From NCBI GenBank assembly GCA_039177555.1, contig JBCDFV010000074.1, forward strand, positions 1-14,391: a stretch of 14,391 bases of DNA. Reading direction: 5' to 3'. Origin of the DNA: JANQGH01 sp039177555 (GTDB lineage: Bacteria; Pseudomonadota; Alphaproteobacteria; DSM-16000; Inquilinaceae). Each line of letters starts with the position of its first letter. Within the stretch, counting starts at the first letter, position 1. Shown here piece by piece: positions 1-6,525 of the stretch. The notes beneath the pieces were generated by a model, which was not told the DNA's origin, searched no databases, and saw only the letters and a list, made by a program, of their open reading frames with translations. The position numbers were made by a program, and so were the translations under genes.

Positions 1-393
1 ACCTCGTTTTACGTCTTGTCGCCGGTTCCCCATCTCGGTGCGGCGGAGATCGATTGGTCGGTCGAAGGGCCGCGCTATCGCGACCGCATTCTCCGCCATC
101 TGGACCAAACCACCGTACCCGGTCTTCTGGAATCGATTGAGACAACACGCATTTTCACACCGACAGACTTTCGCGACACACTGAACAGCCATCTCGGCTC
201 CGCCTTTTCGTTGGAACCGATCTTGCGGCAGAGCGCCTATTTCCGTGCCCACAATCGTGACGACCAGATACGCGGGCTCTATTTCGTCGGCGCCGGTACC
301 CATCCAGGGGCGGGCATTCCCGGTGTTGTCGGTTCGGCCAAGGCGACGGCCGGCCTCGTGCTCGAGGACTTTGCCGTCGCCAGTGCCGCCTGA
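1..393 (+). CDS. crtI: Phytoene desaturase CrtI, C-terminal part (5' end outside window)
   Basis: The frame is open from base 1 to the TGA at 391-393, giving the last 130 residues of a protein that is usually about 500 aa. Family: FAD-dependent bacterial-type phytoene desaturase, which introduces double bonds into phytoene to give neurosporene or lycopene at the inner membrane. The visible segment starts FYVLSPVPHLG, a conserved CrtI stretch. It carries the C-terminal FAD-binding signature GLYFVGAGTHPGAGIPGVVG followed by SAKATAG at about residues 92-118 of the fragment. An in-frame TTG at 16 is not a start, because conserved CrtI sequence precedes it. Only 17 nt separate the stop from crtB, so the two are almost certainly one operon. 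Whether it is a 3- or 4-step desaturase cannot be told from this part. Confidence 0.95.
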   Translation, partial: TSFYVLSPVPHLGAAEIDWSVEGPRYRDRILRHLDQTTVPGLLESIETTRIFTPTDFRDTLNSHLGSAFSLEPILRQSAYFRAHNRDDQIRGLYFVGAGTHPGAGIPGVVGSAKATAGLVLEDFAVASAA

Positions 394-410
394 CGCGGAA
401 GGGCCGAGAT

Positions 411-1355
411 ATGGACAGCGAGCTGATCAAGCTCAGCGAGCGAGTCATTGCCAAAGGCTCGAAGAGTTTTGCGGCTGCGTCGCGCCTGCTTGATCGCCAC
501 GCCCGGGAATCCGCCGTTCTGCTCTACGCGTGGTGCCGCTACTGCGACGACATGGTCGACGGTCAGAGCCTGGGGCAAGGTCGCGTCGACAGGGACGGCT
601 CGGCCTCGGAACGGCTGGAGGATCTGCGCCGTCAGACCGCTGCGGCATTGGAAAGCTCGGTCGCAGTCGACCCGCCGTTCGAGGCGTTGCGTGTCGTCGT
701 CCGCCGCCATGGCATCCCGCACGCCGCCCCGCGCCACCTGCTGGACGGCTTCTCGCTCGACCTGACCAACGTTCGCTGCGCAACGGTTCAGGACACCTTG
801 GTGTACGCCTACCATGTCGCCGGTGTCGTCGGTCTGATGATGGCCTGGACAATGGATGTTTCGGACGAAGCTACGCTTGATCGCGCCTGTGACCTGGGTC
901 TTGCCTTGCAACTGACCAACATCGCCCGCGATGTCTTGGCGGATGCCGAGATCGGCCGCATCTACTTGCCGGTGGACTGGTTGGACGAAGCGGGTGTTCC
1001 CCTCGATCCCGATCGGTTTTCCGATCACAAGCAGCCCCTGGCGGCGGTCGCTGGCCGCCTGCTTGATCAGGCTGAACCCTACTATGGCTCGGCGCTAGTC
1101 GGGATCGGCGCGCTGCGGGCGCGGCGGGCCTGGTCGATCGCGGCGGCCCGCGCCGTCTATCGCGAAATCGGCGTGACGGTTCGTCGCTCGGGTGCCGAGG
1201 CCTGGGATAACCGCGTGAGTGTCTCCAAGCCGCGCAAACTGGTGCTGCTCGCAGGCGCCTTGGCGCAGACGGCCCGGCTGAAGGCGGGCCTGGCGCGCCT
1301 CGACAATGGTCGCGAAGGGCTGTGGCGTCGGCCGTCGCTTAAGCCGTCGACCTGA
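411..1355 (+). CDS. crtB: Phytoene synthase CrtB
   Basis: A 314-aa squalene/phytoene synthase family protein that condenses two GGPP molecules head to head into phytoene, the committed carotenoid step. Both Mg-diphosphate-binding aspartate motifs are present: DDMVD at residues 46-50 and DVLADAEIGR at 174-183, inside the conserved context LALQLTNIARD and followed by IYLP. The YAYHVAGVVGLMM segment at 132-144 is also typical. Length is normal for bacterial CrtB. The ATG at 411 follows a purine-rich AAGGG ribosome-binding site 17 nt after the crtI stop, so translation is probably coupled. The 3' end overlaps the convergent crtZ by 17 nt. The substrate GGPP would come from crtE at 4065-4979 on the other strand. 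Confidence 0.96.
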   Translation: MDSELIKLSERVIAKGSKSFAAASRLLDRHARESAVLLYAWCRYCDDMVDGQSLGQGRVDRDGSASERLEDLRRQTAAALESSVAVDPPFEALRVVVRRHGIPHAAPRHLLDGFSLDLTNVRCATVQDTLVYAYHVAGVVGLMMAWTMDVSDEATLDRACDLGLALQLTNIARDVLADAEIGRIYLPVDWLDEAGVPLDPDRFSDHKQPLAAVAGRLLDQAEPYYGSALVGIGALRARRAWSIAAARAVYREIGVTVRRSGAEAWDNRVSVSKPRKLVLLAGALAQTARLKAGLARLDNGREGLWRRPSLKPST

Positions 1356-1824
1356 GCGACCGTCGGGACTCTTTCAGCCGCTCGCGCAAGACTTCCGGTT
1401 TTTGCGCGTACAGAAAGCCGAACGAGACGCAGCCCTCCTTGCCCGAAACCGCGTGGTGCAGCCGATGGGCTTCCACGAGGCGCTTCAGATAGCGGTTCTG
1501 GGGCGTGTAGCGAAATGGCCACCGCCGATGGACCAGACCGTCATGCACAAGAAAGTAGAGAACGCCGTAGAGCGTCACGCCGATGGCCAGCCACCAAAGG
1601 GGTGACCAGGCGTCGCCGGCGGCAAACAGAACGACCGCGATGCCGGCGAAGATGATCGCAAAACGATCGTTCTTCTCAAAAACACCCGAACGCGGTTCGT
1701 GGTGCGATTTGTGCCAGCGCCAGCCCCAGCCATGCATGACGTATCGATGGGTGAACCACGCGACACCCTCCATGCCGACCACGGCCCCAAGGACGATCAG
1801 AATAGGGACAAGCACGTCAACCAT
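1339..1824 (-). CDS. crtZ: Beta-carotene hydroxylase CrtZ
   Basis: A 161-aa di-iron, membrane-integral hydroxylase of the fatty-acid hydroxylase/CrtZ family, which adds 3-OH groups to beta-ionone rings (beta-carotene to zeaxanthin). All histidine clusters are visible: HRYVMH (H26, H31), HKSHH (H38, H41, H42), HDGLVH (H94, H99) and HRLHH (H120, H123, H124). Hydrophobic helices lie at about 5-24, 55-70 and 75-94. Length matches bacterial CrtZ. It is the last gene of the - strand unit and its stop lies inside the 3' end of crtB. The upstream gap to the permease gene is 119 bp, so it may be co-transcribed with crtE-ABC or have its own promoter. No strong ribosome-binding site precedes the ATG. 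Its presence implies a lycopene cyclase, which is not in this window. Confidence 0.95.
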   Translation of the reverse strand: MVDVLVPILIVLGAVVGMEGVAWFTHRYVMHGWGWRWHKSHHEPRSGVFEKNDRFAIIFAGIAVVLFAAGDAWSPLWWLAIGVTLYGVLYFLVHDGLVHRRWPFRYTPQNRYLKRLVEAHRLHHAVSGKEGCVSFGFLYAQKPEVLRERLKESRRSLRSTA

Positions 1825-1943
1825 GCGTCAGGCCAGAATAGTGCTGCTTCGTCATCACCATGCGGCAAACACTAGTTCAAAACATGCCGATTGGCAGGGC
1901 CGTCTTTGGGGGCGTGTCGTCGCAGGCGGGCGCGGATCGATCC

Positions 1944-3131
1944 TCACGCGCGCATCTTCCGGCCTTCGGCAATGACAGCCACCCCGAGGCCCGCGGTGGC
2001 GAATACCGCCAAACCGAGCCATCCGTCGGCCATAGCGGAAATCGCGCCGCCTTGGCCCAATGCCCCGTTATAGGCCTCGATGGCCCAGGCATTGGGCGTA
2101 ATCCAGCCAAGATCGCGCAGCCATTCCGGCATCAGAAAGCGTGGCGCCATGCTGCCCCCGATGGCGGAAAGGATCAACACGGTGAAGTTGGACAGAGAGA
2201 ACGCCTGTTCCCGGCTGGCGCTGAGCGTGCAAAGGGCCAAGGCCAGACCGCTGGCCGCCGCGGCCGCCAAGACAGTCGTCGCGATCCAGGCTGGCAAGAC
2301 ACCCAGCCATTCAACGCCGTAAAAGATCCAGGCCACGATGAAGATGACCAGCGCCTGGGCGGTGCCCTGCGCCGTGAGAAACAGAAAGCGCCCTCCGATC
2401 AGGACCCCGGCCCCGCCGGAGGACAGGGCCAGGCGGGCGCGCACACCGCTCAGCCGCTCCTCGACAACGCCGACCGCACCCTGAACGCTGGAAAACAGCA
2501 GAAACAGTATGGCGACGGCCCCCGCATAATACGTGATGGCATCGGACGGTCCGCTCACCTGGTCAACGCTTTCGATGACGATCAGGCTGTTGGCCGGCGC
2601 GCCCTGGCCGTCAAGGGCGCCAATCGCCTGCTCCAACCCCGCTTGCTGTGTGGGCGCAAGTTCGCCAATGATCGCTGTCAGCGCATTGGCCTGACGCCGC
2701 AGCGCGATGTCGGGCAGGTCTGCCGCCAGACGCTCTTGGATGTGTCCGATGAGTATCGCGCTTGGCAACTCGTTCGCGCTGGTGATCAACAGCCGTAGTG
2801 GCGGCGTATCGCTGTTGGCCAAGGGTCGCTCGACAATCAGGCCGACATCGTCGCTGCCGCTTGCCACCGCCGTTCGTACGGCGTCGATATCCTGCTCGAC
2901 CCTCAGCGCGACCCTCTCGGCCGATTGCAGGGCCTCGATCAGGCGCGCGCTTGTCTCGTCGGCGATCTGGTCAGTGGCCGCGACGCGCACGCTGATATCG
3001 CCGCCGGCCGACCCGCCGAAGATCGCCGCGAAGATGACGAAGATCACGCTTGGCAAGACGAAGGTCATGGCCAAGGCACCGCGGTCGCGGACAAGGCGCA
3101 GCAGGGCAACCCGAAAGATGGCCCAGATCAT
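1944..3131 (-). CDS. ABC-2 type transporter permease
   Basis: A 395-aa membrane subunit of an ABC-2 exporter (NatB/YhhJ-like architecture). One N-terminal membrane helix lies at about 20-39, followed by a large extracytoplasmic domain at about 43-215 containing VAATDQ and LLITSANELPSA-like segments. The C-terminal half has about five helices, for example YYAGAVAILFLLFSSVQGAV near 220 and ALVIFIVAWIFYG near 285. The start ATG overlaps the stop of the upstream ATPase gene by 4 nt (ATGA), so the two subunits are made together and form a standard one-ATPase/one-permease exporter. Substrate cannot be read from sequence. Its place between crtE and crtZ suggests a hydrophobic or isoprenoid-related cargo, but that is inference; drug, lipid or ion export are alternatives. 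Confidence 0.9.
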   Translation of the reverse strand: MIWAIFRVALLRLVRDRGALAMTFVLPSVIFVIFAAIFGGSAGGDISVRVAATDQIADETSARLIEALQSAERVALRVEQDIDAVRTAVASGSDDVGLIVERPLANSDTPPLRLLITSANELPSAILIGHIQERLAADLPDIALRRQANALTAIIGELAPTQQAGLEQAIGALDGQGAPANSLIVIESVDQVSGPSDAITYYAGAVAILFLLFSSVQGAVGVVEERLSGVRARLALSSGGAGVLIGGRFLFLTAQGTAQALVIFIVAWIFYGVEWLGVLPAWIATTVLAAAAASGLALALCTLSASREQAFSLSNFTVLILSAIGGSMAPRFLMPEWLRDLGWITPNAWAIEAYNGALGQGGAISAMADGWLGLAVFATAGLGVAVIAEGRKMRA

Positions 3132-4072
3132 GGCGGGTTCTCACGATTGCAGAGCGCGGCGTAAAGTGTGTCAAGGCCGGGCTTGCGCACGCGAATCTCA
3201 TCGATCTCAAGTGCCTTCAGTTCGGCTTCGATGTCGTCGGCGGTGAGGTCTACGAACCCGCGCCAGATCAGCCCTGATTCAGCTTCCGATAGTCCGACCC
3301 GCTGCAGGCTAACCGACATTTCCGGTGTCGGCCGTGTGCCCACCCTGACGATCATTTCGTGGCCGCCATCGTAGTGTTCCGACACCAGTTCTCGGGGGCG
3401 GCCAACGGCGCGAAGCTGGCCGTCGACCAGGATTGCCACGCGGTCGGCCAACCGTTCCGCCCGATCGAGTTCGTGGGTCGACAGCAAGATCGCCATACCG
3501 TCGTCGCGCAGACCCGCGATCAGCGCCAGAACCCCGTCCAGCGCTGCCTGATCGACGGCGACCGTCGGCTCGTCCAGAACCAGCAAGGCAGGCTGGTGCA
3601 ACAGCGCGCAGGCGATGTTGGTGCGCCTTTGATAGCCGCCGGACAGCCTGGCCACCCGCATGTGCTGATGCCCGGTCAATTGCGCGCGTTCCAGCGCCTC
3701 AGGTACGCGCGATGCCAGGTCCGCCCGAGACAGGCCGGAAAGACGGCCAAGCACGAACAGGTTCTCGCGGACCGAAAGATGGTCGTAGAGCGCGATTTCC
3801 TGCGGCACAAGGCCGATCTGCGCGCGCGCCTTGGACGAACGCGCAGGGTCTTTCCCAAGCACGCTGACGGTACCGGCCGCAGGTCGCACCAAGCCGCAGG
3901 CGGCGCGCATGAACGTGGTCTTGCCGGCGCCATTGGGCCCGATCAACGCACAGATCTCGCCGCCGAATACCTCCAGGTTAACGGCCGTAAGGACGGGAAG
4001 GCCCGCCAAAGCGACATCGAGAGACCTCGCGGAAAGCACCGGCCCGCCCCGATCGCGGGATTGCTCAGCCAT
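3128..4072 (-). CDS. ABC transporter ATP-binding protein
   Basis: A 314-aa nucleotide-binding subunit of an ABC-2 exporter (CcmA/NatA type). Motifs in order: Walker A GPNGAGKT at 45-52, Q-loop Q91 in LVPQEIALYDH, signature LSGGYQ at 143-148, Walker B LLVLDEPT at 163-170, switch His200 in LLSTHELD. A C-terminal extension of about 80 residues follows the ATPase core, as in many exporter ATPases. The frame is open up to 4123, but the chosen start is the ATG at 4072: it lies in the crtE stop (ATGGCTGA, 8-nt overlap), and the upstream extension would only recode the crtE end. The stop overlaps the permease start by 4 nt. The arrangement indicates translational coupling crtE -> ATPase -> permease. 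Confidence 0.93.
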   Translation of the reverse strand: MAEQSRDRGGPVLSARSLDVALAGLPVLTAVNLEVFGGEICALIGPNGAGKTTFMRAACGLVRPAAGTVSVLGKDPARSSKARAQIGLVPQEIALYDHLSVRENLFVLGRLSGLSRADLASRVPEALERAQLTGHQHMRVARLSGGYQRRTNIACALLHQPALLVLDEPTVAVDQAALDGVLALIAGLRDDGMAILLSTHELDRAERLADRVAILVDGQLRAVGRPRELVSEHYDGGHEMIVRVGTRPTPEMSVSLQRVGLSEAESGLIWRGFVDLTADDIEAELKALEIDEIRVRKPGLDTLYAALCNRENPP

Positions 4073-4979
4073 CGAGGTGCGGTTCGAACACCGTGCGCAG
4101 ATAGGGCGCCAGTGCGGGCGCAACGGGCGAACATCCGTCGATCAGGCTCACCGCCTGCTCCATATGAAAGCGGGCTCCGTTGCGGGTCTCCACGACACCG
4201 TCGACGGAAACCAGCGTCGGCTTGTCTCCGTCCTGTCGAACATCTTTGCCGACACTGGCTTGGTCCGCAGTGGCATCCAGGATGTCATCGACGGTTTGAA
4301 ACACCTCGCCGATATGGTCGGCCGCGTCGCGCATCTTGTCGGCCCGCGGACCGTCGACGGACGCGACGAGAAGGCCGACGTCGACCGCAGCACTAATCAG
4401 CGCGCCGGTCTTGCGCCGGTTCAGGTCACGCAAGGCCCGCCGGTCGCTCAATTCTGCGCCGCACCGCAGGTCGATTTCCTGGCCGCCGACCAATCCGGCC
4501 AGTCCGGCTGCATCTGCCAAGCGCGCGGTGATGCCAAGCTTTGTGTCGTTCGCCAGGTCGGTCGTCGCCGTGACGACGGCAAAAGCTCGGGTCAACAGGG
4601 CTATTGAGGCGAGGATTGCCATGTCCTCGCCGAAAAGCCGGTGGGTGGTCGGCAGCCCACGGCGCTTTGCCGCGTCGTCCATCGACGGCAGGTCGTCCAA
4701 GATCAATGAGGCGGCGTGGATCATCTCGACGGCGCAAGCCGGGTCGATCGCCTTCCCGACATCGCCGCCAAACTGCTGAACGGTGAGCAGAGTCACGACA
4801 GGTCGGAAGCGTTTGCCGGGAGATGTCAGGGCGTGACGCATGGCCTGCGCAACCAGGCCGTCTTGCGCGGCGCCGCTGGTCATCAATGCATCCAGGCGTA
4901 CGTCAACCCACCCTTTGAGAGCGTCGGGCTGTTGGGCGGTGCGGTCCATAGCGTCGCTGAAGTTCGATTGACGGCGCAT
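4065..4979 (-). CDS. crtE: Geranylgeranyl diphosphate synthase CrtE (polyprenyl synthetase family)
   Basis: A 304-aa short-chain trans-prenyltransferase that extends FPP with IPP to GGPP, the precursor used by CrtB. The first aspartate-rich motif is DDLPSMDD at 95-102 and the second is DDILD at 231-235, within VFQTVDDILD. The IPP-binding GKRFRP at 55-60 and the GGQEIDL motif near 165-171 are present. Length fits GGPP/FPP synthases. Chain length cannot be proven from sequence, and an IspA-like FPP role is possible; the crt context favours GGPP. The ATG at 4979 has a GGAAGAA purine stretch about 13 nt upstream. An internal ATG at 4949 is a possible alternative start. It heads the - strand unit with the ABC exporter and crtZ. 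Confidence 0.92.
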   Translation of the reverse strand: MRRQSNFSDAMDRTAQQPDALKGWVDVRLDALMTSGAAQDGLVAQAMRHALTSPGKRFRPVVTLLTVQQFGGDVGKAIDPACAVEMIHAASLILDDLPSMDDAAKRRGLPTTHRLFGEDMAILASIALLTRAFAVVTATTDLANDTKLGITARLADAAGLAGLVGGQEIDLRCGAELSDRRALRDLNRRKTGALISAAVDVGLLVASVDGPRADKMRDAADHIGEVFQTVDDILDATADQASVGKDVRQDGDKPTLVSVDGVVETRNGARFHMEQAVSLIDGCSPVAPALAPYLRTVFEPHLDG

Positions 4980-5050
4980 TGGTTACGGCAGTTCTTCCGC
5001 GCTGGATGATGCAATCCGGCAAAAAACACCGGCTCACATCCCGAGGGACC

Positions 5051-5067
5051 GACTTTGAGCTTAAGTC
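5051..5067. promoter_or_regulatory. Short dyad upstream of crtE, possible operator
   Basis: GACTTTGAGCTTAAGTC is an inverted repeat with 5-bp arms (GACTT/AAGTC) around a 7-nt centre, lying 72-88 bp upstream of the crtE start in the only spacer of the - strand pigment unit. A dyad here could be an operator, but the arms are short. No PpsR/CrtJ-type TGT-N12-ACA site was found in the spacer 4980-5177. Low confidence. Confidence 0.2.
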
Positions 5068-5177
5068 ATGGTCGGTGACACGACTGGCAATACACAGGCC
5101 AGCGAGGCCGGTCAACGCTGCCTGATGCCCGGCCCGATCTATGGAACGGGGGCCGCGGCGCGTCGGCTATTAGGCGG

Positions 5178-5894
5178 CTATTCGGCGGCTCGGGCGCCGG
5201 TCGGAAGTCCGGCCCGTGCAAGCGGATTGCTGATTGAGATGCCGGGGTTCGCGTAATAGTCGACAAACAGATTGATGCGCGGCTTGCGGCCCGAATGTCG
5301 AACGGAGTGCCGCATGCGGTTGTTGAAATCATAGGCACGGCCTGCCGCCATGGCGACATTGCGGCCGCCAATCTTATAGCGAACGCCGGCATTGCCATCG
5401 ATGGCGACGTGGATGCGGTGGGCGCGCTCCGCCATCGGTTGGCCATCGGTGTGGGGATCAATGCGCAACCCCGGCTGCAGGCGTACCAGTGCCAGCCGGG
5501 TTATGACGCCGTGCGGCGTGCGCAGCGAGGCGATCGTCTGATCGACGATCGGCTCCAGCACCTCGCGCCACTCCAGCCAGTCCGGAAACGTGTAGACGGG
5601 GCCAAGATCGGTTTCCTCGCGCCTGATCGGCATGAAGTCGGCCGCATCAACGCCACGGACGGTGGCCCAGTGCTGCACCAGGTCTTCCAGATGAGGGAAG
5701 CCGAGTGTGTTATATCGCGGATGCCACTCATGTTTGAACAGGATCGACTGGGCCGTTGCGTGCGCACCGGCGGCAAGCGCCTCTTGGCGGAACGTATTAG
5801 CCGTCCACGCTTCTTCCGGCAGCGACGCCAGCTTCTGCTTCAACCTGTCGGTTTTGACCGGACCCAGATCCTTGATCGGCGTGCCGATATCCAT
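5178..5894 (-). CDS. Aspartyl/asparaginyl beta-hydroxylase-fold dioxygenase
   Basis: A 238-aa Fe(II)/2-oxoglutarate-dependent oxygenase of the Asp/Asn beta-hydroxylase (PF05118-type) family. The conserved core is C-terminal: PHTDG with H148 and D150, then RIHVAIDGNAGVRYKIGG, then AYDFNNRMRHSVRHSG with distal H196 and RINLFVD with R206, which should bind 2-oxoglutarate. In this family such proteins hydroxylate protein Asp/Asn residues or free or peptidyl amino acids such as proline. The substrate here is unknown. The ATG at 5894 has a good GAGAGG ribosome-binding site 7 nt upstream. It lies 198 bp upstream of crtE on the same strand, so read-through into the pigment unit is possible. No signal peptide is seen, so it is cytoplasmic. 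Confidence 0.85.
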   Translation of the reverse strand: MDIGTPIKDLGPVKTDRLKQKLASLPEEAWTANTFRQEALAAGAHATAQSILFKHEWHPRYNTLGFPHLEDLVQHWATVRGVDAADFMPIRREETDLGPVYTFPDWLEWREVLEPIVDQTIASLRTPHGVITRLALVRLQPGLRIDPHTDGQPMAERAHRIHVAIDGNAGVRYKIGGRNVAMAAGRAYDFNNRMRHSVRHSGRKPRINLFVDYYANPGISISNPLARAGLPTGARAAE

Positions 5895-5985
5895 GCCGCG
5901 ACCTCTCTCGCCAATTCAGGCGGGCTTGGAGATGACGTTCTGCGCAAAAACCGCATGCGCATCCTTCCAGGCAAAACGCTACCTA

Positions 5986-6013
5986 TTAGTATTTTTTGCT
6001 CTGGAATTGCTAA
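5986..6013 (-). promoter_or_regulatory. Possible promoter for the dioxygenase gene
   Basis: On the - strand TTAGCA (-35-like) and TACTAA (-10-like) are separated by 16 nt inside an AT-rich island (about 5975-6025) that stands out from the GC-rich surroundings. It is placed to give a leader of roughly 85 nt before the ATG at 5894. The island also contains the palindrome CTAAAATTTAG (6010-6020) and CCTAT/ATAGG arms (5982-5986, 6021-6025). The match to the housekeeping consensus is partial. Confidence 0.35.
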
Positions 6014-6025
6014 AATTTAGATAGG

Positions 6026-6482
6026 AAAGGGTGGTCGGCCGATCAAGCGGAGTAGGCGCTGTTCTGTCGCCAAATCAACGGGCTGCGACGATACGCGCAG
6101 TCGACGCCGCGAATGTCGACAGCGCTCGCCGCGAGATCCTTGGTGGCGACGGTATGGGCCGCAGGCGTCACGGGCGGGTCCGGTGAAAACCAACCGAGAC
6201 GGTATCTTGTCAGTCGGCAGTTCGCGTCGTGTTGTGGCGAGGTCGACGAAAGCGCGCGCGCCGGTGGAAACACTGGCGACCGACACGATGCCCGACCGCA
6301 GTTCACGAGGTTTTTACGGCGGTCGCGCCATCGAATCAGCTTGCGCGCGACGGCTCGGTCGGCCTAGGTTTCGGCCGCCGGTACGCGCTGGCTGAGGGGT
6401 CTAGCGGAATGCTGCGATTGCGGGTGCGCATGGTGGCACCATATCCAGTCGTGTGCCCTTGTCGCGCGCATAGTCATGGCAG
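6026..6482. other. Spacer without an intact gene; possible frameshifted remnant
   Basis: No open frame here has a ribosome-binding site, a recognisable motif and sensible length. On the - strand two segments look protein-like by codon third-position GC. One spans about 6170-6286 (reading SVASVSTGARAFVDLATTRR and onward). The other spans about 6050-6165 in the next frame (ending RRSPLIWRQNSAYSA and a stop at 6047-6049). This suggests a decayed gene with a frameshift near 6165, but the family is not recognised and chance coding-like sequence in high-GC DNA is possible. Confidence 0.25.
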
Positions 6483-6506
6483 TTTGACAGACTAAGCACT
6501 TTGACA
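6483..6506 (+). repeat. Direct repeat TTTGACA x2, possible -35 or regulator half-sites
   Basis: TTTGACA occurs at 6483-6489 and again at 6500-6506, 17 nt apart, immediately upstream of the PBP gene. Each contains a perfect TTGACA -35 hexamer. An AATAAT (6513-6518) resembles a -10 box but lies 23 nt from the first hexamer and only 6 nt from the second, so no copy has the usual 16-18 nt spacing. It may be a tandem regulator site overlapping a promoter. Confidence 0.3.
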
Positions 6507-6525
6507 AAGCGGAATAATCGCCACT

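Noticed and set aside
279..1028. Long - strand open frame opposite crtB
   Set aside because: High-GC antisense shadow of crtB, with no motifs and no ribosome-binding site. The same applies to antisense frames at 1860-2798, 3359-4396, 6817-7950, 8961-10049 and 12658-13803.
4073..4123. N-terminal extension of the ABC ATPase (17 residues)
   Set aside because: It lies wholly inside the crtE 3' coding region and has no conserved ABC sequence; the ATG in the crtE stop is the better start.
4980..5177. PpsR/CrtJ-type TGT-N12-ACA light/oxygen regulator site upstream of crtE
   Set aside because: Reading the spacer found no such palindrome; the nearest sequence, TGACAC...ACACA, does not fit. No photosynthesis genes are present either.
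5895..6525. tRNA, small RNA or CRISPR in the large spacer
   Set aside because: No cloverleaf, no regularly spaced repeats and no recognisable RNA motif were seen.
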